A stretch of DNA of 53,685 nt from positions 1 to 53,685 of the forward strand of contig JAAWOU010000016.1 of the NCBI GenBank assembly GCA_022799755.1, given 5' to 3'. The notes below the pieces were generated by a model that searched no databases, was not told the origin of the DNA, and was given only the letters and a program-made list of their open reading frames with translations. Below are positions 25,740-32,998 of this stretch, piece after piece. Each line of letters opens with the position of its first letter. The stretch's first letter is position 1. This DNA is from Lachnospiraceae bacterium (GTDB lineage: Bacteria > Bacillota > Clostridia > Lachnospirales > Lachnospiraceae). Position numbers and translations under genes: made by a program.

Positions 25740-26636
25740 GTGGAGAAAGCATTTAAGCTTGACTTTGAAAACGATAAGGTGGGAAGCCTGTATGTAAACT
25801 GCTGCGGCTGCTCCCGGACAGAGAGCCTCCACAGCTTCGGCCCGGCCTCCAAGCCCCATTATCTGATCCATTACGTGCTGGACGGCAGGGGGCTTTTCCG
25901 GTTCCATGACAAGGAATACCGGCTGGAGGCAGGGTACGGCTTCCTGATACAGCCCAATGAGCTGGCGTTCTACCAGGCGGACAAAGAGGAACCCTGGAGC
26001 TATCTGTGGGTGGGCTTCGGCGGGAGCCGGGCGGGGGAATACCTGAATGCCATGGGACTGTCCGCAAGGCATCCCATCTTCGCCTGCGACAGAGACCAGG
26101 AGCTTTATTCCATTGTGCGGGACATGATGGAGCACAATACGTTCGGCATAGCGGACGACCTGCGCCGAAACGGGCTCCTGGGGGTCTTTTTGTCCGTTCT
26201 GGCCCAGGGGGCCGGGGTGGTGGCCAGGGACGAGGAGGACAAGGGCAATCAATATGTGAAAAAGGCGGTTTCCTTTATCCAGAGCAATTACTGCAACCCC
26301 ATCAAGGTGACGGACGTAGCAGACTATGTGTGCATCAACAGGAGTTACCTCTATACGCTCTTCCAGAATTATCTGGGCATGTCCCCTCAGCAGTTTCTCT
26401 CCACGTTCCGCATTACCAAGGCCAGAGAGTTATTGGATTCCACTTCCTACCCCATAGAGAGCATTGCCCTCTCCTGCGGCTACAATGACGCGCTGGTGTT
26501 TACGAAAGCATTCCGGGCCATGAAAGGGATGTCGCCCACCCAGTACCGGAGACTCAGTCACAGAGAGAACAGCAAAGAGCAGCTCCAGGAGGTGGAGCAT
26601 CTGATCGCCCAGCTGTTGAAAAGTCAGGAGAGGTAA
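25740..26636 (+). CDS. AraC family transcriptional regulator
   Basis: A 298-aa regulator with a GTG start five bases after AGGAGG. Residues 1-150 form a cupin-type sugar-sensing domain (YVLDGRGLFRFHDKEYRLEAGYGFLIQPNE). Residues about 175-280 hold the two helix-turn-helix motifs (VTDVADYVCINRSYLYTLFQ and IESIALSCGYNDALVFTKAF). Such proteins usually control nearby carbohydrate genes; the closest candidates are the reductase upstream and the surface glycosidase operon, but no binding site is evident. The preceding 126-bp repeats may affect its transcription. Confidence 0.9.
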   Translation: MEKAFKLDFENDKVGSLYVNCCGCSRTESLHSFGPASKPHYLIHYVLDGRGLFRFHDKEYRLEAGYGFLIQPNELAFYQADKEEPWSYLWVGFGGSRAGEYLNAMGLSARHPIFACDRDQELYSIVRDMMEHNTFGIADDLRRNGLLGVFLSVLAQGAGVVARDEEDKGNQYVKKAVSFIQSNYCNPIKVTDVADYVCINRSYLYTLFQNYLGMSPQQFLSTFRITKARELLDSTSYPIESIALSCGYNDALVFTKAFRAMKGMSPTQYRRLSHRENSKEQLQEVEHLIAQLLKSQER

Positions 26637-26674
26637 AAGCCGAACCGGCGAGTCGGATTTTCGGGAGGTATATG

Positions 26675-28867
26675 ATGAGAATTTTGCTATTACTAAGAGG
26701 TTCGGCCAGCTGCGGAAAGTCCACATGGATTGCGCAGCATGGCTTAAAGCCCTATGCATTGTCCGCCGATGATATCAGGCTGCTGTGCCAGAGCCCGGTG
26801 ATGCTGCCGGACGGCACACAGGGGATCAGCCAGGACAATGACGGCGTGGTGTGGAAGACTCTGTTCGCCATCCTGGAGGTCAGGATGCAGAGAGGAGATT
26901 TCACGGTCATCGACGCCACCAATTCCAAGACCAGTGAGATGAACCGGTACAAGGAGATGTGCGAGACTTACCGGTACCGGATCTACTGTGTGGACTTTAC
27001 GGATATCCCCATTGAGGAAGTAAAGCGCAGAAACGCCAATCGGGAAGTTTTCAAAAGGGTGCCCGAGGCAGTCATCGACAATATGTATTCCAGATTCCGC
27101 ACCCAGAAAATCCCCTCAGGCATCAAGGTGATCCGGCCGGAGGAGCTGGACACGGTGTGGACCAGGCTCTTTGACATGTCTTCCTACAAGCGCATCCACC
27201 ACATCGGAGACATCCACGGCTGCAACACGGCTCTGCAGAAATATCTGGCGGACAACGGCGGCATCAAAGACGATGAAATGTATATCTTTATAGGAGATTA
27301 CATTGACCGCGGCCTTGAGAATGTGGAGACCGTGGAATTCCTGCTGTCCGTCATGAACCGGAAAAACGTGCTGATGCTGGAGGGCAATCACGAGAGATGG
27401 CTGTGGTACTGGGCAAACGATGCCGCAGGCAGGTCCAAGGAATTCGAGCTGATCACCAGGCCCCAGCTGGACGCCGCGAAGCTGGACAAAAAGCAGGTCA
27501 GACAGCTGTACAGGAAGTTCGGCCAGTGCGCCTATTACCGGTATCACGATAAAATATTCCTTGTAAATCATGCGGGCTTAAGCACCCTGCCGGAGAATCT
27601 CTCCTTTGTGGCCACGGAGCAGATGATCAAGGGCGTGGGCAGCTATAATGATTTCGAGATCATAGCGGAGACCTTTTTTGACACCACGCCCGAAAACTGC
27701 TACCAGATTCACGGGCACCGCAACACCAAACAGCTCCCCGTACAGGTCAATGACAGAGTCTTCAACCTGGAGGGGCAGGTGGAATACGGCGGCTGCTTAA
27801 GATGCGTCCAGGTGGATACAGAGGGCATCCGCTGCATAGAGGTGCAAAACGAAGTGTACAAGACACCCGAGATGCACAGCGTGCAGACCGTTGCGGAGAG
27901 CTCTGTGGCGGATGTCATCATGGCTCTGCGCCAGAACCGATACATACAGGAGAAAAAGTTCGGCAGCATTTCCTCTTTCAATTACACGGACAAGGCTTTC
28001 TACGACAGAGTCTGGGACGCCCAGACCACCAAAGCCAGGGGCCTGTATCTGGATACCGTGAAAGGAAAGGTGGCGGCCAGGGCCTATGATAAATTCTTCA
28101 ATATCAACGAGCGTCCGGAGACAAAGTTCGAGATGCTGCAGCATAAGCTGCAGTTCCCGGTGACGGCTTATGTCAAGGAGAACGGATTCTTGGGCATAGC
28201 CAGCTATGACGAATATGAGGACGCGCTGTTTCTGGCCAGCAAATCTACCATAGACAGCCAGTATGCCCGGTATTTCCAGGAGATGGTGCGGAAGAAAGTG
28301 ACGCCGGAGCATTTGGAGGAGATGAAGCGGTACTGTAAAGAGAATGAAGTCTCTTTTGTCTTTGAGTGTGTGGACATGGAGAACGATCCCCATATCATCG
28401 AGTATCCGGAGAGCAGGCTGTTTTTGCTGGATATCGTGTACAATAAGATGGATTTTGAGAAATACGGGTATGAAGATATGTGCCATGTGGCAGGGCAGCT
28501 GGGCCTGGAGCCCAAGGAGTGCGCCGCAGAGCTTGGAAGCTGGCAGGAATTCTTCGACTGGTACTATGAAGTCATGGAGGCGGATTATGAATACCGGGGG
28601 CGTAAAATCGAGGGCTTTGTCATCGAGGACAGCGCAGGGTATATGACCAAGCTGAAGCTGACTTACTATAATTTCTGGAAGTTCATGCGCAGCGTTTCCC
28701 ATGAGGCCATCCGGAAAGGCTATATCACAAAGACCTCAGCCCTGACTACGCCGCTTGCCAACGAATATTATGCTTGGGTTAAAAAGCTGCATGACGCCGA
28801 GGACCGGGACAGCCTGCCGCGGGATATCTGCACTTTGCGGCGGAGGTTCTATGATGACAGAGGGTAA
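26675..28867 (+). CDS. Polynucleotide kinase / metallophosphatase / Rnl1-like RNA ligase fusion
   Basis: A 730-aa three-domain RNA-repair enzyme. Domain 1 (1-165): P-loop kinase, RGSASCGKST at 8-17, FTVIDATN and a KRRNANR lid, for 5'-OH phosphorylation. Domain 2 (170-390): calcineurin-like phosphatase with GDIHG, GDYIDRG, GNHE and HGHRN, for removing 2',3'-cyclic or 3' phosphate. Domain 3 (420-730): nucleotidyltransferase ligase with ARAYDKFFNINE followed by motif I VKENGFLG (likely lysine about 501), FVFECVD, EGFVIED and motif V TKLKLTYY. The KFFN-before-motif-I layout resembles T4 Rnl1 more than the ligase of clostridial Pnkp. I choose the second ATG, six bases after GGGAGG. No Hen1 gene is adjacent, and rtcB-prfH lies 4 kb further on. 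Confidence 0.88.
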   Translation: MRILLLLRGSASCGKSTWIAQHGLKPYALSADDIRLLCQSPVMLPDGTQGISQDNDGVVWKTLFAILEVRMQRGDFTVIDATNSKTSEMNRYKEMCETYRYRIYCVDFTDIPIEEVKRRNANREVFKRVPEAVIDNMYSRFRTQKIPSGIKVIRPEELDTVWTRLFDMSSYKRIHHIGDIHGCNTALQKYLADNGGIKDDEMYIFIGDYIDRGLENVETVEFLLSVMNRKNVLMLEGNHERWLWYWANDAAGRSKEFELITRPQLDAAKLDKKQVRQLYRKFGQCAYYRYHDKIFLVNHAGLSTLPENLSFVATEQMIKGVGSYNDFEIIAETFFDTTPENCYQIHGHRNTKQLPVQVNDRVFNLEGQVEYGGCLRCVQVDTEGIRCIEVQNEVYKTPEMHSVQTVAESSVADVIMALRQNRYIQEKKFGSISSFNYTDKAFYDRVWDAQTTKARGLYLDTVKGKVAARAYDKFFNINERPETKFEMLQHKLQFPVTAYVKENGFLGIASYDEYEDALFLASKSTIDSQYARYFQEMVRKKVTPEHLEEMKRYCKENEVSFVFECVDMENDPHIIEYPESRLFLLDIVYNKMDFEKYGYEDMCHVAGQLGLEPKECAAELGSWQEFFDWYYEVMEADYEYRGRKIEGFVIEDSAGYMTKLKLTYYNFWKFMRSVSHEAIRKGYITKTSALTTPLANEYYAWVKKLHDAEDRDSLPRDICTLRRRFYDDRG

Positions 28868-28906
28868 GGCAATTAGCCGGAACGGTTCCTAAAGACTGGA
28901 AAAAAC

Positions 28907-28930
28907 AAAAGCCCATGTAAATGGGCTTTT
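28907..28930. terminator. Terminator after the RNA-repair gene
   Basis: AAAAGCCCAT, a four-base loop and ATGGGCTTTT form a symmetric bidirectional terminator 40 bp after the kinase/ligase gene. Confidence 0.75.
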
Positions 28931-28946
28931 GAAATAGTCGGCGCGA
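28926..28946 (-). repeat. Remnant of a tRNA-Pro 3' end
   Basis: This stretch repeats, with one mismatch and one indel, the 30179-30200 sequence that spans the trailer and 3' acceptor strand of the tRNA-Pro gene (TCGGCGCGA on plus). The copies flank the Rpn gene in direct orientation, like a displaced tRNA 3' end at an integration or duplication boundary. Confidence 0.45.
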
Positions 28947-29075
28947 AGCTCCGCGGACGGAGAATGAGAAAAAGTAGGTTCAAAATGATTTTAACGGACT
29001 GAGGCTGACGGGAAGTTGAGATTGAAAAAGAAACATGCTCATGATATGATAGTTGATGGGGAGGCAGGTGACGCA

Positions 29076-30068
29076 ATGGTTACAGACAACCAGAAAGCAT
29101 TAAAAAGAAAAGAGGCCCAGAAAGCAATCAGTGAAATGTGCCTTTTGGATGATAACCTGATGACGCTTGTATTTGACAGGAATATAGAGGCAACAGAACT
29201 GCTGCTGAACATCATCCTCCGAAGAAATGACTTAAAGGTGCTGGAAGTGGTTGGGCAGAGGGAATATAAAAATCCAATGTCCGGAGGACGTTCTATTACC
29301 ATAGATATTTATGCGGTGGATGGAAATGATAAGGTTTATGACGTGGAGGTTCAGCGTGCATCTGAAGGAGCAGATCCGCACAGGGCGAGGTTCCACAGCA
29401 GTATGATTGACACCAAAATGCTGAAAGCCGGGCAGGAATTTAAAGAAATCCATGATTCCTATGTGATATTCATAACGGCAAGCGATGTCATGGGAGCGGG
29501 GCACCCATTGTATCATGTGAATCGGACCATCGAAGAGACAGGCACATACTTTGGGGATGGTTCCCATATTATATATGTGAATGGCAGTTATAAGGATGAT
29601 GACGATCCCGTTGGAAAGCTGATGCATGACTTTAGATGTTTAAGTTCTGTGGATATGTTTTATCCGGTATTGGCTAGACAGGTAAAATATTTTAAGGAGA
29701 CGGAAGGAGGCCAGGAGATTATGGGGCAGTTATTTGAGGATTTGGTAGTGAAGTGGGGAGAAGTAATGGCGAATGAAATAGCGGAAGAAAAAGCGAAAGA
29801 GATGGCGGAAGAAATAGCGAAAGAAATAGCGGAAGAAAAAGCGAAAGAAATAGCAGAAGAAAAAGCGAAAGAAATAGCGGAAGAAAAAGCGAAAGAAATA
29901 GCAGAAGAAAAAGCAAAAGAAATAGTGGAGGAAAGGGCATTGGAAGAGAAAAAAGCATCTGCCCGTCGTCTGATTGCGAGAGGGAAGCTAACCCTTGAGG
30001 AAATTGCAGAGGATACGGACTTATCGATTGAGGTGGTCAGGGATTTGGCCGGCCTGCAGTTGGTATAA
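29076..30068 (+). CDS. Rpn family PD-(D/E)XK nuclease / putative transposase
   Basis: About 330 aa. Residues 20-230 are the TIGR01784/PDDEXK_2 domain: LDDNLMTLVFD, then the active-site pattern in TIDIYAVDGNDKVYDVEVQRA (D...E-x-Q). Rpn proteins are DNA nucleases linked to recombination and often multiply in gut bacteria. A charged tail follows (about 236-290) of eight-residue AEEKAKEI repeats predicted as a long helix. A C-terminal helix-turn-helix-like end (LTLEEIAEDTDLSIEVVRDL) closes the protein. The start at 29076 has AGGTGA upstream; two earlier ATGs lack a site. It lies between a tRNA-Pro 3' remnant and the intact tRNA-Pro. Confidence 0.85.
   Translation: MVTDNQKALKRKEAQKAISEMCLLDDNLMTLVFDRNIEATELLLNIILRRNDLKVLEVVGQREYKNPMSGGRSITIDIYAVDGNDKVYDVEVQRASEGADPHRARFHSSMIDTKMLKAGQEFKEIHDSYVIFITASDVMGAGHPLYHVNRTIEETGTYFGDGSHIIYVNGSYKDDDDPVGKLMHDFRCLSSVDMFYPVLARQVKYFKETEGGQEIMGQLFEDLVVKWGEVMANEIAEEKAKEMAEEIAKEIAEEKAKEIAEEKAKEIAEEKAKEIAEEKAKEIVEERALEEKKASARRLIARGKLTLEEIAEDTDLSIEVVRDLAGLQLV
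29781..29924 (+). repeat. Six 24-bp coding repeats in the Rpn tail
   Basis: Six consecutive units of the GCGGAAGAAAAAGCG type, each 24 bp with few substitutions, encode AEEKAKEI/AEEIAKEI. Being a multiple of three and nearly identical, copy number could vary by slippage without breaking the frame. Confidence 0.85.
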
Positions 30069-30138
30069 GAATACTTCTGAAGCGCCTGATTAACGATACT
30101 TATACGCACGAGCCATAAGGTTTGGCCATCTTCTGAAA

Positions 30139-30186
30139 CAAAAAAGCCCGAATCCCTTGAAAACTGAGGGAATCTGAGCTTTTTGA
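30139..30186. terminator. Bidirectional terminator, Rpn gene / tRNA-Pro
   Basis: AAAAAGCCCGAATCCCTTG pairs imperfectly with GAGGGAATCTGAGCTTTTT. It ends the tRNA-Pro transcript on minus and can end the Rpn transcript on plus. Confidence 0.75.
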
Positions 30187-30191
30187 AATAA

Positions 30192-30265
30192 TCGGCGCGA
30201 CAAGATTTGAACTTGCGACCTCTGCGTCCCGAACGCAGCGCTCTACCAAGCTGAGCCACGCGCCG
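30192..30265 (-). tRNA. tRNA-Pro (anticodon CGG)
   Basis: A 74-nt cloverleaf on the minus strand. Acceptor CGGCGCG pairs with CGCGCCG, discriminator A, D-arm GCTC..GAGC, anticodon stem CTGCG/CGCAG with loop TTCGGGA, and T-loop TTCAAAT. CCA is not encoded. The anticodon reads CCG proline codons. Confidence 0.95.
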
Positions 30266-30357
30266 TCCTATATTAAAAACCGTTCAGAGAGCTAAACGAA
30301 CCGACAACACTTAAATAATATAAAAAAAAACGCTGTTTGTCAAGTAAAAAAAGAATA

Positions 30358-30396
30358 TTATTGTAAGAATTATTGTAAGAAATATTATTGTAAGAA
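30358..30396. repeat. Three TTATTGTAAGAA repeats in an AT-rich gap
   Basis: Three exact 12-bp copies at 30358-30369, 30370-30381 and 30385-30396, with a weaker fourth (TGTAAGAA) near 30410. They lie in a very AT-rich 200-bp gap between tRNA-Pro and the 195-aa gene and may be binding sites for a regulator or a slippage-prone tract. Confidence 0.55.
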
Positions 30397-30485
30397 AATC
30401 TATAAATCATGTAAGAAAATATGTTGTCAAAAAAATCGCAGAAAAATAGAAAAGAAAAAACGGCATAGAAAGGAAAGAAGAAATA

Positions 30486-31073
30486 ATGAAGAAACCGGAC
30501 AGTCCCATCCCCTTTGGTTATAAGACATCATGGTTGTGCGTAAAAGCACAGGATTCTCTGGACGCGCTGAGGGTGCTTGGGCTTAAGAACCCGCAGGAGG
30601 CTAACTGGGAGAGCGGCATTCAGGCGCTGGAACAGGGAAAAGTATTCGTATCTCCTGTGATAAGCGGCTATATTCTTGTCATAGGATATGAGGGAAATCA
30701 GATCGGAACTCTGCCGGAGGATCCCCGGGAACTGTGTGAGCTGGGGAAATTATTTCCGCAGGTGCAGTACTACGCGTCCCACAGGGTGGCGGAATATGCC
30801 GCGTGGGCGAAGTTTGAGGAGGGAGAGCTGATACGGGCATATGCCTGGTGCGGCGACCAGGGAGAGGTGCTGATAAACGAGGGAATTGTCACCCCGCAGG
30901 AGGAGCAGATCGGAATGGGGAATCCTCTGGCAGATCCTCTGGGAACGGACGACTGGGACGCATTTGATGTTCCGGATGAGGAAAGCGTCGTAGAGCTTGC
31001 GGCGCTGTGGGGAGTCGACCCTCTGTTCCGGGGAGAATATCCGAAATCCACAGGGTTTGTCTGTGACAGATAA
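30486..31073 (+). CDS. Hypothetical protein
   Basis: A 195-aa acidic, soluble protein with no signal peptide or membrane segment. I do not recognise its family. Visible features are a tryptophan-rich first half (YKTSWLCVKAQDSLDALRVL) and an Asp/Trp-rich late segment (LGTDDWDAFDVPDEE). The overall look, a small solo cytoplasmic protein, resembles SMI1- or immunity-like proteins, but I cannot support that. The ribosome site AAAGGAAAG lies upstream, after the AT-rich repeat gap. Confidence 0.7.
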   Translation: MKKPDSPIPFGYKTSWLCVKAQDSLDALRVLGLKNPQEANWESGIQALEQGKVFVSPVISGYILVIGYEGNQIGTLPEDPRELCELGKLFPQVQYYASHRVAEYAAWAKFEEGELIRAYAWCGDQGEVLINEGIVTPQEEQIGMGNPLADPLGTDDWDAFDVPDEESVVELAALWGVDPLFRGEYPKSTGFVCDR

Positions 31074-31361
31074 AAAAGATAACCGACATCCCGGCGGTAA
31101 ACTGCCGGCACTATAAGAAGACAGACTAGAAATAAACTTTCATGCAGCCGGCCGCACCACGCTACATAAAGCTCTGGGAGTTTAGGTGCTGCATAGAAAT
31201 CCGTATGACGGTGTGCCGTCTGTGGGAAGCGGGTTGGGCGCACTGCTGTCTTGGGATTTTGTGCAAGGGAGCACGAAACGCCTCGCGGTGCCGCAGAGTC
31301 CAGTTTGAAGACTTTTACAGCAATGAATTTGGGCCTCGCCGAGAGCGGGCAGGGGGTAAAT

Positions 31362-32564
31362 ATGTATCAGACGATTGTGACATTGAAAAAGGGGGAGGGC
31401 CGTACCCTGAAAGCAGGCGGCATGTGGGTGTATGACAATGAAATCGCATCCGTTGCAGGAGATTTTGAAAACGGTGACGTAGTAGAAGTTCGCGATTTTG
31501 ACGGCTACTGTATGGGCTGCGGGTATATCAACACAAAATCCAAAATCACGGTGCGGATGCTGTCCCGCAGAAAGGACACGGTTATAGACCAGGCGTTCAT
31601 AGAGCGGCGGGTCAGGGATGCCTGGGAGTACCGCAAGGGGACCATAGACACCTCCAGCTGCCGCCTGATCTTTGGCGAAGCTGACTTCCTGCCGGGCATT
31701 GTGGTGGATAAGTTTGCTGATGTGCTGGTGGTGGAGTCCCTGGCTCTGGGGATTGACAGATGGAAAGAAACCATTGTGGAAACTCTGAAGAAAGTGCTGG
31801 CTGAGGACGGCATTTCCGTGCGCGGCGTCTACGAGCGCAGCGATGCCAAGGTGCGTCTCCAGGAGGGAATGGAACGGATCAAAGGCTTTCTTGGGGAGCC
31901 ATTTGACACAAAGGTGGAGATCCTGGAAAACGGTGTACGGTATATCGTGGATGTGGAGGACGGGCAGAAGACGGGATTTTTCCTGGACCAGAAGAACAAC
32001 AGGGCCGCAGTGGGGAGGCTGTGCAGGGGCAAAAAGGTGCTGGACTGCTTCACCCATACGGGATCCTTTGCCCTGAACGCCGGGGCGGCCGGGGCGGAAA
32101 GCGTGCTGGGGGTGGATGCCTCGGAGCTTGCGGTGGAACAGGCCAGGGAGAATGCCAGGCTCAACGGCCTGGAGGAGAGGGTGCGCTTTGAGTGCGCGGA
32201 TGTATTCGAGCTGTTGCCAAAGCTGGAGCAGCAGGGAGAGCAGTTCGACGTGGTTATCCTGGATCCGCCTGCGTTTACAAAGTCGCGCAGTTCCGTGAAA
32301 AATGCCGTAAAGGGATATCGCGAGATCAATCTCCGGGGCATGAAGCTGGTCCGGGACGGAGGATTCCTGGCCACCTGCTCCTGTTCCCATTTCATGGAGC
32401 CGGAACTATTTGCCAAGACCATCAGAGAGGCGGCAACGGGAGCCCATAAGCGGCTGCGGCAGGTGGAATTTCGCACCCAGGGGCCGGACCATCCGATTTT
32501 GTGGGCTGCGGATCAGTCATATTATTTGAAATTCTACATCTTCCAGTTGTGTAATGAGAGATAA
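31362..32564 (+). CDS. Class I SAM-dependent rRNA methyltransferase, RlmI-like
   Basis: A 400-aa enzyme of the RlmI/YccW type that methylates cytosine-5 in 23S rRNA. An N-terminal PUA-like domain (residues 1-75; KAGGMWVYDNEIASVAGDF) is followed by an EEHEE-like linker domain (VYERSDAKVRLQEGM). The Rossmann methyltransferase has VLDCFTHTGSFALNAGAAGA (SAM site) and VVILDPPAFTKSR (catalytic DPPAF), ending with CSCSHFM. Start 31362 is set by GGGGG six bases upstream; the 37 upstream codons are not family-like. It lies just upstream of the rtcB leader, placing rRNA modification beside RNA repair, though it is transcribed separately as far as I can see. Confidence 0.92.
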   Translation: MYQTIVTLKKGEGRTLKAGGMWVYDNEIASVAGDFENGDVVEVRDFDGYCMGCGYINTKSKITVRMLSRRKDTVIDQAFIERRVRDAWEYRKGTIDTSSCRLIFGEADFLPGIVVDKFADVLVVESLALGIDRWKETIVETLKKVLAEDGISVRGVYERSDAKVRLQEGMERIKGFLGEPFDTKVEILENGVRYIVDVEDGQKTGFFLDQKNNRAAVGRLCRGKKVLDCFTHTGSFALNAGAAGAESVLGVDASELAVEQARENARLNGLEERVRFECADVFELLPKLEQQGEQFDVVILDPPAFTKSRSSVKNAVKGYREINLRGMKLVRDGGFLATCSCSHFMEPELFAKTIREAATGAHKRLRQVEFRTQGPDHPILWAADQSYYLKFYIFQLCNER

Positions 32565-32714
32565 GAAAATCCAAAACTTCGCACGGAGGAATGGCCTGAA
32601 AGGCAGGGGAAACCCGGATCCCTTTAAAATAGCTGCTTGCCAATCCTGAAAGTCTGTGATATGATGTATTCGTCAGCGAAAAATAAGAGATGATTTCTGA
32701 AAGGAGGGCTTGCC

Positions 32715-32795
32715 ATGCAGAACAATACACAATATCGAAACAGAATAGATAAACGGAAGATCAGAGGCACAGCGCTCCTTATGAGCTGCAGATAG
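32715..32795 (+). CDS. Possible 26-codon leader peptide upstream of rtcB
   Basis: ATG with AAAGGAGGG at eight bases, 26 codons (begins MQNNTQYRNR, ends LLMSCR), then TAG. The strong ribosome site and the hairpin and terminator directly after it fit a leader peptide that couples translation to readthrough into rtcB. No similarity to a known peptide is claimed. Confidence 0.4.
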   Translation: MQNNTQYRNRIDKRKIRGTALLMSCR

Positions 32796-32805
32796 CATTG
32801 GTACT

Positions 32806-32844
32806 CATCAGAGCATTCTTAACGGAAAGGAGAATGCTCTGATG
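32806..32844 (+). promoter_or_regulatory. 14-bp perfect hairpin in the rtcB leader
   Basis: CATCAGAGCATTCT pairs exactly with AGAATGCTCTGATG around an 11-base loop that holds most of a ribosome-site-like GGAAAGG. It lies between the leader peptide and the intrinsic terminator, where an anti-terminator or regulatory stem would be expected. Confidence 0.6.
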
Positions 32845-32888
32845 AAGTATTTGCTGTTGTCATGCAGGATGCAGAGGACTGGGAGATT

Positions 32889-32910
32889 GCACCTTTGGGG
32901 TGCTTTTTTT
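32889..32910 (+). terminator. Terminator inside the rtcB leader
   Basis: GCACC / GGTGC with a five-base loop and seven T's at 32904-32910. The stem is short, so it would be a conditional stop between the leader and rtcB, which begins 89 bp later. Confidence 0.55.
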
Positions 32911-32998
32911 GTGTCCATTTTTAAGGAGACAGAAGTTTGGAGGCAAACCTCCAAATATTGGTTGATGTGCCCGCCAAAGCGGGCATGGGGGTATAAAA

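Noticed and set aside
29660..30259. 199-aa minus-strand protein covering tRNA-Pro
   Set aside because: It begins inside the tRNA gene and runs antisense to the Rpn repeat tail; serine/alanine-rich by mirror of the repeat.
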